Shown in pieces: positions 43,001-49,180 of a DNA stretch of 64,000 nucleotides. Both the position numbers and the translations under genes were made by a program. Positions within the stretch are counted from its first letter, which is position 1. The number at the start of each line of letters is the position of its first letter. Below the pieces are notes generated by a model that saw only the letters and a list, made by a program, of their open reading frames with translations, did no database searches and had not been told where the DNA came from. Source of the DNA: Sabellastarte sp. h YS-2021 (lineage: Eukaryota > Annelida > Polychaeta > Sabellida > Sabellidae); contig OZ024933.1 of assembly GCA_964017235.1 (NCBI GenBank), forward strand, positions 8,993,962 to 9,057,961, given 5' to 3'.

Positions 43001-43089
43001 TGTTTTTAAAGGGACTGGGTAAGCATTGACGTCTTGATATATTGCCAATAGCATTGTGTATGAACTTCTGATGTATGGGATGAAATAAA
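9679..43089 (+). CDS. Multi-exon IgSF/FN3 transmembrane receptor with ITIM-type tail (whole locus)
   Basis: Thirteen coding exons join in a continuous frame: 9679-10095, 27514-27825, 28169-28480, 29034-29207, 29408-29542, 31084-31395, 32222-32527, 35163-35261, 39857-39982, 40454-40516, 40958-40996, 41864-41926 and 42295-42323 (stop). Every internal exon is a multiple of three and all twelve internal junctions are phase 1, with AG/GT(A) borders. The product, about 795 residues without the missing N-terminal exon, has five Ig domains, one FN3, one transmembrane helix and a ~115-residue tail with five tyrosines. Such type I receptors bind a ligand outside and recruit SH2 proteins inside; ITIM-bearing members usually signal inhibition through SHP phosphatases. 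The ligand is unknown. A cell-adhesion or immune-recognition role is inference. An AATAAA at 43084-43089 may end the transcript. Confidence 0.85.
11356..12291 (-). pseudogene. DIRS-A tyrosine recombinase, frameshifted
   Basis: Three overlapping frames (12291-12022, 12085-11702, 11742-11356) add up to one YR domain, the enzyme that would integrate the element's circular DNA. The first catalytic Arg is present (FFSSLRLSNILP), as are the HxxR box (HDFRRGGA) and the nucleophile context (LRYIS). The second His/Trp box reads QAQDTW where DIRS-B has QSHGTW, so that catalytic His is lost. It is a dead copy. Confidence 0.82.
12349..12858 (-). pseudogene. DIRS-A RNase H
   Basis: 169-codon frame. IYLDASLESLGG matches the first RNase H aspartate region (ELDACLTGMGG in DIRS-B), HLEILNIVVALKVW the helix with the catalytic Glu, and RCDNLAVVGIL the next Asp. 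It ends in VDLLSRWFQ, parallel to ADLLSRWDI of DIRS-B. The frame itself is open, but neighbouring RT and YR frames are broken. Confidence 0.8.
12865..13661 (-). pseudogene. DIRS-A reverse transcriptase core, broken
   Basis: Frames 13661-13437, 13415-13185 and 13185-12865 carry RRTIMDLSFPKG, RHIRTDPGDIDLLGLQ, a degraded FRFRLGAFLF and LNYINDLI. The catalytic YIDD motif reads YIND (GAT to AAT), so polymerase activity is lost even apart from frameshifts. The downstream connection region (SDLQSLLGLLLY) matches DIRS-B (ELQSLLGRLLYI). The copy is joined to a MITE at 13662. Confidence 0.82.
13662..13919. mobile_element. 258-bp MITE with CCGG target duplication inside DIRS-A
   Basis: The insertion splits one DIRS-A codon run; removing it and one CCGG restores a continuous RT frame (RLYP then DHVDRY). 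CCGG lies on both sides (13658-13661, 13920-13923). The ends are imperfect inverted repeats: TGTCCCATGAAATTTTTC left versus TATAACGTGAAATTTTTC on the opposite strand of the right end, 14 of 18 matching. The interior is AT-rich without an ORF. Superfamily not assigned. Confidence 0.8.
13920..14353 (-). pseudogene. DIRS-A RT N-terminal region
   Basis: This frame contains YRKWKAQIGTKFGCVPLAPI, then a block equivalent to WDHLLKDYWDKQLPYLIRYG of DIRS-B (here WRKHLADYFDQQLTDLIKFG), ending at RLYP by the MITE. It continues upstream across the SINE: VGD before and TADILSSDSEQG after are contiguous once SINE and duplication are removed. The function would be the leader of the pol protein. Confidence 0.75.
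14367..14582 (+). mobile_element. tRNA-derived SINE (copy 1) inside DIRS-A
   Basis: 216 bp with a pol III A-box-like stretch (GTGGTGTAGCGGTTAGAG), a B box (GGTTTGAATC) and an A/T-rich AAATAAATA tail. Perfect 13-bp target duplications TCACCTACCAGAG flank it (14354-14366, 14583-14595). Its central part (GGAAAGTTGGTAGTTACTTG) recurs in five other copies in the window. Confidence 0.92.
14596..15543 (-). pseudogene. DIRS-A gag remnant
   Basis: The minus-strand frame from the gypsy-2 junction downward is open for ~70 codons (SDIDIDILVDHSDQN...). A degenerate cysteine/histidine patch (SYGHKGHQKR, about 14.93 kb) aligns by position with the gag finger of DIRS-B. On the far side of gypsy-2 the frame continues at 21222-21300 with an apparent start MSDSHSAASS and a small frameshift. 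Confidence 0.55.
15544..16537 (-). repeat. Gypsy-2 3' LTR (left)
   Basis: 994-bp copy ending at the polypurine tract. Contains AATAAA on the minus strand at 15628-15633 as probable polyadenylation signal. Differs from the other LTR by G/A near 16169, C/T near 16530 and two extra Gs near 16316-16324. Confidence 0.95.
16538..16548 (-). promoter_or_regulatory. Gypsy-2 polypurine tract
   Basis: AAGGGGGGAGG on the minus strand directly abuts the 3' LTR, the standard plus-strand primer position for LTR retroelements. Confidence 0.85.
16840..19239 (-). CDS. Gypsy-2 SCAN-like/zinc knuckle/protease/integrase polyprotein
   Basis: Open frame of 799 codons, in frame with Gag upstream across one TAA. 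Residues 1-65 complete a SCAN-like capsid C-terminal domain. A CCHC knuckle (CHYCKKPGHVMSDC, residues 118-131) follows, then retropepsin (RDTGATQSLL at 201-210, LLLGNDLAGG later) with its catalytic Asp present. The integrase has an HHCC finger (HESPMGGHLG...CKTCHICQ), D in IIDCVG, D in SDQGSNF and E in VLERFH, with 35 residues between the last two, so its core looks intact. No RT or RNase H block is present anywhere: the frame ends ~300 bp before the LTR. The ATG used here is only the first after the stop; the natural start is in Gag. Gmr1-type order is my comparison; RT-less state is directly seen. Confidence 0.9.
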   Translation of the reverse strand: MYFDRWCNSREVGTDFEKLRQVILIEEFKRCVRDDIKTYLDEQKVENLAKAATYADDYALTHKSTFNKNKSFGPAKKSYPEIGKKSENVAPEKSSDKGQTSNQTMSKDRKPRSFAPVCHYCKKPGHVMSDCWLLKKRREKEATPNAFVSSKSNWHSNPNRAESSIGLDKSEIIREEFKPFVSEGFVSLESSSSQVPIKILRDTGATQSLLLEGVLPLSVSTSTGESVIAQGIEGGCVNVPLHKVKLVSDLVTGSVVVGTRPTLPIKGVSLLLGNDLAGGKVVADPKVTSKPITLVSTEKLEEVIPGIFPSCAVTRAMAKKAQEEPKDCKQSTDVLVDLSDTFLNNYDHDVQNFSDTNPKARVDSEKQDSIDCQDVSLSKSNLISEQENDPELAPLFKLVLPPVELDKVPVGYYVRNGVLMRKWRPPNVPASEEWSIVHQIVVPKMYQSEILKLAHESPMGGHLGINKTYNKITKHFYWPQIRHCVAEFCKTCHICQMVGKPNQKIPVAPLKPIPAFEEPFSKVIIDCVGPLPKTKSRNQYLLTIMCASTRFPEAIPLTNITAPKISKALVNFFTLVGLPKEIQSDQGSNFVSGLFQQVVFQLGAKQIKSSAYHPESQGVLERFHSTLKNMIRTYCLDNEKDWDEGISLLLFAVRESVQESLGFSPFELVFGHSVRGPLKLLKENWLSENTESLNLLDYVSRFRNKLKKACELAQQNLKTSQSKMKMLFDKKLQNRVFNPGGKISVSSPGQLNKLQARDLGSCPVTQRIETVHRTIKNYDNRHSNRLCEMALPYFERGIT
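19303..20118 (-). CDS. Gypsy-2 Gag N-terminal region with heptad-like repeats
   Basis: 271 codons opening MLKMASAKEF. Residues about 95-165 are a highly charged coiled-coil stretch made of a 9-residue unit KEELEAQQR repeated about seven times. A capsid-like segment follows (VPPFNESEVDKYFQHFERVA, then WPLLLQSVLRGKAQEAY), typical of SCAN-gag elements. The frame stops at TAA (19303-19305) where the sequence context suggests a former CAA, then resumes in the same frame as the 16840-19239 ORF. It is therefore one polyprotein with a nonsense change, unless the stop is read through. Confidence 0.86.
   Translation of the reverse strand: MLKMASAKEFVQSPSMEVLETFKKDMLMQIAQKLQLQVKRSTRKHELKRLIVEQLVDEDVLPDSCLEVYKPLPIEPSGQYEIRRLEIERELRLKELEAQQRKEELEAQQRKEELEAQQRKEELEAQQRKEELEAQQRKEELEAQQRKEELEAQQREKELELKHEREMRTLKLNARRIAHEESIATKFDLGKNVRLVPPFNESEVDKYFQHFERVAQNLKWPIDQWPLLLQSVLRGKAQEAYTALPISECVDYNSVKNAILKAYELVPEAYR
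19653..19840 (-). repeat. 27-bp tandem repeat in gypsy-2 gag
   Basis: About seven nearly identical 27-bp units, each coding KEELEAQQR; they differ at only a few bases (for example CGTTGTTG versus CGCTGTTG on the plus strand). Confidence 0.92.
20205..20222 (-). promoter_or_regulatory. Gypsy-2 primer-binding site, tRNA-Pro type
   Basis: TGGGGGCTCGTCCGGGAT on the minus strand, 7 bases inside the 5' LTR. It begins with TGG, complementary to a tRNA CCA end, and is the well-known proline-tRNA primer sequence of murine leukaemia virus-type retroviruses. Confidence 0.85.
20230..21221 (-). repeat. Gypsy-2 5' LTR (right)
   Basis: 992-bp copy. On the minus strand TATATAAAG (20599-20607) is a likely TATA box and AATAAA (20314-20319) a polyadenylation hexamer about 280 bases later, defining U3, R and U5 in order. 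Confidence 0.95.
21301..21844. other. No gene seen; probable DIRS-A 5' flank
   Basis: Non-coding. A short stretch near 21632-21656 (GTTGCAGAATACAGCCCC) is an imperfect inverted match to GGGACCGTATTCTAC at 10453, but the similarity ends after about 25 bases. Confidence 0.3.
21845..22570 (+). repeat. Dispersed repeat with internal ~260-bp unit (copy 1)
   Basis: Matches 38514-39230 in the same orientation: shared GGTCACACTTCACT/ATTGAATT, CCTTGGTACAT-like and GTTGGGCCAGGCTGACCC blocks. Within it the block CCTGACCCCTAGTG...GGGAGTTCTCC...GATATAGG occurs twice about 260 bp apart (about 22190 and 22450), as in the other copy. Since the second copy flanks a YR remnant, this may be a solo terminal part of that family. 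Confidence 0.6.
22571..26060. other. Intronic, nothing recognised
   Basis: AT-rich sequence with only short random frames; no splice-bounded Ig exon, repeat end or RNA gene was recognised. Confidence 0.5.
26071..26945 (+). mobile_element. LINE remnant (CR1/L2-like ORF2 C-terminus)
   Basis: Frames at 26071-26439, 26445-26660 and about 26660-26745 give KHVQNACKSCFVQLHDMRYV, SSHLDYRNLIF, then FPKYFVPYISSYS and VPTVWNALPEEI. This is the thumb and C-terminal end of a Jockey/CR1-group ORF2, comparable to HVRKKCSMAMSNF...SHLDYANGLL at 56.0 kb. Frameshifts separate the parts. GCGCTATAAAA at 26930-26940 marks its 3' UTR. Confidence 0.78.
26946..27513. other. End of intron 1, no gene seen
   Basis: Low-complexity AT-rich DNA with a C-run near 27240-27250; ends in the acceptor ATTTCAG before Ig exon 2. 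Confidence 0.4.
27514..27825 (+). CDS. Receptor exon: Ig domain 2
   Basis: 312 nt, phase 1-1, between TTTCAG and T|GTAAGT. Cys in AQYACETN, Trp in AILWFVG and Cys in KQVKCVLGN form the Ig core. The C-terminal half (TMTVTTDRKFNNKQVKC) resembles the same part of the next exon (AFTFTTNRSQNGKIAKC), suggesting tandem duplication. Several N-x-S/T sequons are present. Confidence 0.88.
28169..28480 (+). CDS. Receptor exon: Ig domain 3
   Basis: 312 nt, phase 1-1, bordered by ATAATAG and T|GTAAGC. Begins KPAELNINIGGGVKENTEI; Cys in TVECKANSSNPV and KIAKCCLQWDG define a C2-like Ig domain of the CD80-C2/nephrin type. Its usual Trp in the C strand is replaced (VGMEFLIDG). Confidence 0.87.
29034..29207 (+). 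CDS. Receptor exon: Ig domain 4, first half
   Basis: 174 nt, phase 1-1 (ACTTAG ... G|GTATAT). Reads PPEVYVEGTMTPAVEYTERN, then the first Ig Cys (IECLTIGGNPSDP) and Trp (YGWMFK). The intron splits the domain between C and E strands, unlike domains 2, 3 and 5. Confidence 0.85.
29408..29542 (+). CDS. Receptor exon: Ig domain 4, second half
   Basis: 135 nt, phase 1-1 (TTTTAAG ... T|GTAAGT). Carries LQLNKLSYKEMAGTYKCTVT, the F-strand tyrosine corner and second Cys, ending in STLEVY. Together with the previous exon it gives a 103-residue domain, close to the 104 residues of the unsplit domains. Confidence 0.87.
29543..31083 (+). other. Receptor intron with one SINE
   Basis: Non-coding apart from the SINE at 30409-30636; rest AT-rich with no recognised feature. 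Ends in TTTTAG. Confidence 0.5.
30409..30636 (+). mobile_element. tRNA-derived SINE (copy 2)
   Basis: Head GGGGGCATGATGGCAGAGTG with B box GGGTTCGGTTA, body GGTAGTTGCTTGCC...TTTACAGTACAGAACCC and (AAAT)n tail. Imperfect duplications ATCATCAGTCACTG (30395-30408) and ATCATTAGTTACTG (30637-30650) match at 12 of 14 bases. Confidence 0.88.
31084..31395 (+). CDS. Receptor exon: Ig domain 5 lacking the canonical cysteines
   Basis: 312 nt, phase 1-1 (TTTTAG ... G|GTACAA). The Ig pattern is clear (SAANLTVKFHMNP, YTVQWTMG with the core Trp, KKQLGNYTVRVINP), but both disulphide positions are Phe and Val rather than Cys. Membrane-proximal Ig domains without the disulphide are known in other IgSF proteins. 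Confidence 0.83.
32222..32527 (+). CDS. Receptor exon: fibronectin type III domain
   Basis: 306 nt, phase 1-1 (AATTTTAG|G ... G|GTAGG). PPEKPKNVGILSKSHSSITI, Trp in IGWEAG, VFYRQIG and the conserved tyrosine block YANTEYEIIVVAINQ are the FN3 signature. A single FN3 directly before the membrane follows Ig domains, as in nephrin/CAM-type receptors. Confidence 0.9.
32528..35162 (+). other. Receptor intron with a SINE and a possible inverted-repeat element
   Basis: Holds the SINE at 33578-33811 and, at about 33905-34500, sequence with GGGTACCCG-rich inverted ends (CCGGGTACCCG left; CCCGGGTACCCG right) that may be a non-autonomous DNA transposon. Nothing else recognised. Confidence 0.45.
33578..33811 (+). 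mobile_element. tRNA-derived SINE (copy 3)
   Basis: Nearly the same head as copy 1 (GGGGGCTCAGTGGTGTAGTG) with B-box-like GTTTGAATC and AAAAAATAAA tail. AGATAGTATA duplications lie at 33568-33577 and 33812-33821. Confidence 0.9.
35163..35261 (+). CDS. Receptor exon: transmembrane segment
   Basis: 99 nt, phase 1-1 (GATACAG ... G|GTACAG). Encodes NGRLNVTSIAMGVSLAVLVI and continues MIIVYKARKS: a ~20-residue hydrophobic helix followed by basic residues, giving type I orientation with the C-terminus inside the cell. Confidence 0.88.
36804..36938 (-). mobile_element. tRNA-derived SINE (copy 4, internally deleted)
   Basis: 135 bp on the minus strand, head and tail of the family without the middle. 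TCCTAGCTATG duplications at 36793-36803 and 36939-36949 are perfect (11 bp), so the deletion preceded or did not disturb the ends. Confidence 0.88.
37344..37755 (+). repeat. 206-bp tandem duplication in DIRS-C
   Basis: Units 37344-37549 and 37550-37755, starting ACTCAATATACATGTGATAT, are about 90% alike. Copy 2 holds a longer open frame than copy 1. Confidence 0.88.
39372..39566 (+). mobile_element. tRNA-derived SINE (copy 5)
   Basis: 195 bp. Duplications GTAACGTTTGATGTA (39357-39371) and GTAATGTTTGATGTA (39567-39581) match 14 of 15. Tail AAATAAATAAAAA. Confidence 0.9.
39857..39982 (+). CDS. Receptor exon: proximal cytoplasmic tail with two tyrosine motifs
   Basis: 126 nt, phase 1-1 (TTCCAG ... 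G|GTAATT). Two YxxL motifs: QQYDGL and SVYRDL. The second, S-x-Y-x-x-L, fits the ITIM consensus; fourteen residues separate the two YxxL units, too far for a classical ITAM. SH2 binding after phosphorylation is inferred from the motif. Confidence 0.86.
40454..40516 (+). CDS. Receptor exon: tail motif GYETI
   Basis: 63 nt, phase 1-1 (TTACAG|G ... G|GTTTGT). Encodes GEEGYETISETIFTDAPTMD plus S. It contains Y-E-T-I. Same length, start (GE), tyrosine position and end (DS|GTTTGT) as the exon at 41864, so the two are probably duplicates. Confidence 0.8.
40958..40996 (+). CDS. Receptor exon: 13-residue tail segment
   Basis: 39 nt, phase 1-1 (TTTTAG ... G|GTGAAC), encoding DSVDPVNTTCKAT. No tyrosine. 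It is supported only by frame and splice sites and may be optional. Confidence 0.55.
41864..41926 (+). CDS. Receptor exon: tail ITIM VAYANI
   Basis: 63 nt, phase 1-1 (TTTCAG|G ... G|GTTTGT), encoding GEVAYANIPKIVVADTSSND plus S. V-x-Y-x-x-I is a full ITIM match. Paralogous to the exon at 40454 by length and layout. Confidence 0.8.
42295..42334 (+). CDS. Receptor last coding exon with YLQP and stop
   Basis: After CTTGCAG the frame gives DYLQPVTQN and TAG at 42321-42323. Eleven bases later a consensus donor G|GTAAGT suggests the exon ends at 42334 and the 3' UTR is spliced. YLQP is a possible further SH2-binding site. Confidence 0.75.
42635..43089 (+). other. Receptor 3' UTR or alternative last exons
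   Basis: Acceptor-like TTTTTTGCAG precedes 42635 and TTTGCAG precedes 42811. If the latter is spliced in phase 1 directly to a tail exon it would encode VSFGETFEMSQSIRRR and stop, an alternative C-terminus. AATAAA lies at 43084-43089. Confidence 0.4.
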
Positions 43090-43099
43090 ATATAAATAT

Positions 43100-45844
43100 T
43101 CAAGAAACGAGCTTTAAGTTTCATCATAAAACATGAACGGAAGGTAAACAGATGACATTCTACGTAAGACTATATAAAACTATCTATTACCAATTAACAT
43201 GTATGAAAAAGGTTGAGGAAAAATTATATCTATTTGATGGTAAACATTATTAAATGTTAATTGTTTTTTTAAATATATGTACATGTATCTGCAAATAATC
43301 CTTTTACGTTTCCTTATAATGTGTACTTGGTTTCTTATGAACACCTGAATCTTTTTATTTCTGCCATAGCTTCCTTTCAGAAAATATTTTTACTAATATT
43401 TACTAATATAAAGACAATTTGTGGTTTGATTAATGCAACCAGTGAGATTTGGGATTACAACACCCCAAATCAGCAACTTTTTTATTGAATGCTTTCCAAT
43501 TTAAAACCAATCACCACAGAGGTGTTTGTTGTTGTTTTTGGGGATTAATCATATGGTAAGATTAACTAAATTGACATCTTGCCATGTCCATTGAAATCCA
43601 AATACGGAAGTTGGAATTAAATATACACTTGAAAGTATAGGACACTACATGTCATAAAAGTAACTTTTTACAAAAAACATAGGTTGAATGTGTACACCAC
43701 GAAAGTGGCATGTTCACAGTTGTTTGCAATATCAGAGTAACATCTGTTTAAACTACATGTTGTGGACTATATTTGGAAAAAAATTCCTAGATTTGTTACT
43801 GTAAAAAGTAAGAAATTTGTTGAATAATTCTTCTCTTGACAAAAGAAGAAAGACTTTTTTGTTGTTTTAAAAACAGCTTTCATTTCTTGGATTTGGAAAT
43901 TTAGTAGCAATACTTAAACCTTTCTAGACCCATTTTAGCATAAAACAAAGATATATTTGCTTATCTTGAAGATTTGTAAAACAACTTTAACAATGGGATA
44001 TTCAGTACAATAGTATACCCATTTCTGTAATTATTATCTTTATGTATTCTATATTGTATTATGCATAATAGTTGTAACATTGAACATTTGTTTAACTGGT
44101 TGTCTTCTTGTAAATATCAAGCAAAAGTTGAATGATCCGTAAAAAAAATTTGTACAGAATATTGTTAGATCACATATCTTTGCATGGGTGTACATAGCCT
44201 TAAGATACTCTGGATGTGGGAAGATATCTGGTTGAAGAGTTTTGTGAGAGAAATAAATGAAATATAATATAAGATTAATGACATAGCTACTTAGTAACTA
44301 GTAGTATTTAAATTTTGTTTGGGAAAAACTTATTGTAAGTGATAAAAGCATAAAAATAAAGATTATGTAGCAATGAAAGCAGTTTAAATTTATTTAAATA
44401 TTTAATGATATAAAAAAAGTCAGATAACAGTCAACTTCATTATTTGATAGACATAATAATAGAAGACAGCCTTATTCCTGGAGCTAGTTTAATTTTCAGT
44501 ATAAATGAAAGATACTGCAATGCAACTTTTATTGTGCATAATCCCCATCTTGTAACAGAATCTATGGTATCAGTACCATTATGAGAGAAAAGAGATATCA
44601 GAATCCAGAGACAAAAATGGGTGAACACTGGAATATGCCAGGAAGCTGGCTGCTGAGTTAGTTAGCACCGGATCCATTATTCGGTTAATATTTATATCAT
44701 TTTCAGATGAGCTATATGTATGAACACTCTAATTCTAATTTCTAATACTATTTTATAGAGCTTAATCTCCATCTAAAAACAGTCTCTAAGCACCCCATGC
44801 AGAAAAGCAGAAAACCATGTTCATTAGCTAGAGACATAGCAGGGGTCAATGCCACGCAGAGAGAGTGGATAAAGGAATAATTAGGGTGGGGTATGCTTTT
44901 TCAAAAGGATAGGTTTGGAGCTTCTTTATGAATGACGTACATCATCAGGCAAATCATTCCATATCTTTGGAGCATCATTAGCAAGCTGAGGCCAAAATGC
45001 TAAGTGGATTTATGTCGCACTATTAGGCAATATTTCAAGATTGCTAAGACAATAAAAGACGTTTTAAAATTGCTGCAGCTAAATATCTATTGATAAGGTC
45101 TGTGTGACACATACAACGCTAAAATACTCAAATGTGTGTCTGGCATACCCACAGCTACTTTTATGATTTCAGTTTTGCTAGATTCTAGCTTTAAAATGTT
45201 GTCATGACTTTGATTAAAACTCATGGCAACATAGATAAGAGACAACTAATTGAAAGCCAAATGTGTTAATTACTCTGCCACTGAGGCATCTGTACACACT
45301 TTGTATTGACCCCAGTATCATTATGGATAATGAATTACTGACTAATATTTACACAAGACAGGTCTTGGTTAATAAATGAAAATAGTATTGATATAAACTG
45401 AAATGACTCATTGTATCAAAAATCTTGTTCTACTACAATATTAATGAGTATTACTGCTGTCAAAATAAAACAAGTATTGGACTTGTTTTAAATTTAAAAT
45501 GTCATCAATTGCAATTAATTATACATTCCTAGCCTAAAGTCTTACAATATATGTACGTTGAAGAGGCAAACTTAAGCCTTAAATGCAGTGGTACAAACAT
45601 AGCTTTTGTAAATACACTTAATGTGAGTAAGAGTTTCGCAAACAGCCATCAATACACAGATTGCACTGAGATCAGTAAGACTGCTTTGACATAATACTGA
45701 CCATTATTTGCATAATAAAGCTCGATAAGGACATAAGTTATCCAACATTATAATTGATAATAGGGAAGTTTATGCTGAGAGTAATTTATTTATTCCAACA
45801 AAAACCATATTATGCTACAAAATTAATGTGTCTTTTGACATTTT
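43100..45844. other. No gene recognised downstream of the receptor
   Basis: AT-rich. A part near 44745-45110 with AAATCATTCCATATCTTTGG resembles a block at 46550 (TAATCATTCCAAAGCTTTGG), so both probably belong to one repeat family that I cannot name. Confidence 0.45.
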
Positions 45845-46965
45845 GGTCCGTATTTAGTAAACCATTTGTTCCATGGAACATTTCAAAGAAAGGATTTCCT
45901 TTTTTCTTGCTCCTTCCCTTCGTTTTGGTATCCATTAACTCACCTTAAAACAAAGGATCCTAAGTTTCTTTCCTTAGATATCAAGGTAAACTTAAAAATA
46001 TAGGAAATCCTTAACTTTGCTGGAAATCTTTAATTTTGATATCTGGTAACTGTCTTTACTGAAAAAAGCCTGTTTTCTTCCTTAACTTTCTAGGTTATTG
46101 TATGGCTACCTTTCTGATAAAGGGGATTTTTTGGTGTTTTTACTGTTTAAGTAAAAACGAGTAAATTGATGAAGCATTATGATATTTTCAAAAATAACTT
46201 TAAAAATGTTCTTTCACCTTTTTCTCCATGCCATATCATTTATAGCACCATATTTTTTTAAAATTTATGATAAATTTAGTTGATATGTTATTAAACCCAA
46301 ATTAAAGTTTATTTGATGTGTGTGTCATTATATCTGTATAAAACACAGTGTATTTACACAGTGTGCTATGCAATAATAATAAATAATAATAAAGGTTTTT
46401 CTATAGTGCAAAATCTACAAACAGTAATTAATGTGCTTTACCGCCTGGATATCTACATAATTATTTATTGCTTAAAGGCACAATTGAAGAAATGAGTTTT
46501 TAACTTATTCTTAAAATCACTAGATGTTGGTACTTTTACATGGTGATGCTAATCATTCCAAAGCTTTGGTCCAGAAACAGAAAAAGCACAATCTCTAACA
46601 ATTTTAATACAAAAAGCTTTAGAAGTTAGGGACTCATTTCTTAAATACAAAATATAACATTAAACAGCAAAAGAAAATATATCATTACCCTAGTAATTTA
46701 TTGAATAATTAATATTGAAAAAAGATAATAGAAAAGTAAAGGAAAGACAAATGAGCCTTTGTAAAGAAACTTTTTTTAATGTGCCAGATTACTGAATACA
46801 CTCCTTTAATAAAGGATCCTTTATTTAAGGTATCCTTTGCTGAGGAAATTATAAAAGAGGTTCAGTGGAAAGCATTTTAAAGGTCACCTTACCGAAGGAG
46901 ATTTTTTTTTACCTTTCTCTAATAACAGGACCCTAAAAATAAAGGACTTTTAGCAAATACGGCCC
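45845..46965. mobile_element. 1.1-kb non-autonomous DNA transposon (TIR element A)
   Basis: Left end GGTCCGTATTTAGTAAA; right end, read on the opposite strand, GGGCCGTATTTGCTAAAA. The first ~450 bp and the stretch 46630-46760 also occur in the diverged copy at 50533-51600. Between them lies an unrelated repeat starting in an AATAATAATAAA microsatellite (about 46370-46620). No transposase ORF and no clear target duplication. Confidence 0.65.
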
Positions 46966-48970
46966 AAGATAACTGATTAAAGACAACAAGGAGCAGAAGG
47001 CACGCTATTCCATTGCAGTGCATACATTAACAAAGGGTCATTTTCAACAATCTGTGATTTAACATCTTTTACTTTTGACAATAGCCCTCCCACATAAAAC
47101 TTTATAAAGATCCATTCAGAGCTTTTGAAGTTCTTCCAATCACAGCCAAACAGACAGGCAGACAAGCAAGCAGGCCCCACAACAGAAAGTAGCTAAACAT
47201 ATGATGTAGATTGTTACCCTAAAAGTAGACAAGTTTGGCATCTAATGACAATCTGTCACCTTGGCAGGGTCTTCCTCCAGTGGCAATGCTGATTGAGAAT
47301 CCTAGTTTGAACTTGGACATGAAAAGGACAGAAAACCACTCACTCTGTTTGCAATACAACGTATGATTTTAAAATGTACTATTACAGTGTTAATTAAACT
47401 GTTTGAATACATTATGAGGCTGTGGTTACAACATCGATGATGGGAAATGGGTCTTTGATTTTGCATTAATTTTCTTTATTTTGTCTCTTTCCACAAAGAA
47501 TCAGAGCATTTGAAGCAAAAAACAAATATATAGATGAATTATCAGATCCATTTACTTACTGATAAATTTGTGTTGATTCTAGAGTAAAAGACCGCATGAA
47601 GATCCCACACTACCAACAAACTGCAAATTTAAAGCATTCTGGAGAAACCTCTGATAATCGTATTATCATATTAATCATATTATCATATTATGTTGAAAAA
47701 TAAAATACATTATTGGCAATTTAGCGCATATTCGCATTTACAGTAGAAAACCAACTGGTTAGAAATACTGGTCTGTTGAACTTGAAAATTGAAAGAGTGT
47801 ATTGAAAGAGTGTAATACTTTCTTGTAGGCCATAGAACTCCATGAAATATAGTGAATAATGTGTCATTAAAGCTAACTAAAATGACAGGAAATAGGTTCT
47901 AGTTTGAGCTGTATAACAAAAAATTATATCATTGTCAAAGTTAACTGATTTGAGCACCTGGCATAGTTGATGCTGAAAAGTATTGTCAAACCAGGAAACA
48001 GCCATTTATTGCTTAATTAACACTTATGCATAGCCTGTACAAATTCAGGTGAAACAACCAAAGGAATGCCTGTATATTGTAGAGATTTCTCATTAGAAGA
48101 GGTGATACTCTATAATCACTGAATTAGTTAATAAGGGTACTAGGATATACAAATGTTTTTAAGATGACAAAAATATGTAAAGAATAAAGTTGGGATCTTA
48201 CGTCCCGTTCAACAGGCAGGGCCTTATTTGAACAGATCCACAGTCCAATCCACACACAGGTGACAGCCTATTTGTCCAGGAGTTCCGAGGGGTAGACTTA
48301 TGTTTTTGAGTCTAAAATGATGAATGGTTATTTCCACTGTAAAAAGTATGATAAATTTACATATCTAAGGCTTACAAATATAAACAACAAACTTCCCTTT
48401 AAAAATGGTTTAAAGTTCGGCACTGTCAGATTTTCACGCAAATTCTTACCAAAAAAGTCATCTTTGAAAAAAACGCATGGAAAGATCACAAAAGTGATAC
48501 CACTTGTCACAAATTACTCTGTGAAATGTTGAGGCTCTATATAATCCTAATTTCTGTAAGATTAAATGCAAGTCTTTCATTTTTGTCCACATTACAGCAA
48601 TGTGTCCCACATTAAAATTAATTTGTTTATATTATTCTTATATTACCTTATAAATAAAGTACCTATATTACCTTATAAATAAACAATCACGTTTTGTTTG
48701 TGAAAACAATCTACATCCAATGAATTGATGATTTTGGTCCAAGTAAAGTGAAAAACTAATTAGTTAATGCTCAAAGGACACACATTAAAGAACTGTAATA
48801 AAGATATTTGTTAGAATAAAACTTTATTATATTTTGTTTAAAGTTATCAGTCATTTGGAGTAAAACTTATTTCATGTCATTAAATCAGTGTCCTGTACAA
48901 TTTAAACATGCATAAAAATATTCTTGATGCAAATTATGAACCATTAAAATTCATTGTTATCTGAATCAAA
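46966..48970. other. Nothing recognised
   Basis: AT-rich sequence with no coding, repeat-end or RNA feature that I can support. Confidence 0.45.
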
Positions 48971-49180
48971 CACAGAAGCCACAGTGGCAGATTGTAACAC
49001 TCTCGCTTCCCACCTCTGAGGCTAGGGTTTGATTCCCGGCACGGCCTCAGGTGGGAAAGCTGGTAGTTGCTTGCCGTTGGTCGGCAGTTTACAGTACACA
49101 ACCCTAACAAACTGTTTGTACTGGTTTCCTCTGCCCTTCCAACTACCCGTCGTGATATGACCTGTACAGTGTTGAAAGCT
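48971..49180 (+). mobile_element. tRNA-derived SINE (copy 6, tail lost)
   Basis: Contains the family B box (GGTTTGATTCC) and body (GGTAGTTGCTTGCCGTTGGT...TTTACAGTACACAACCC) but ends after GTGTTGAAAGCT without an A-rich tail or visible duplication. Confidence 0.85.
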
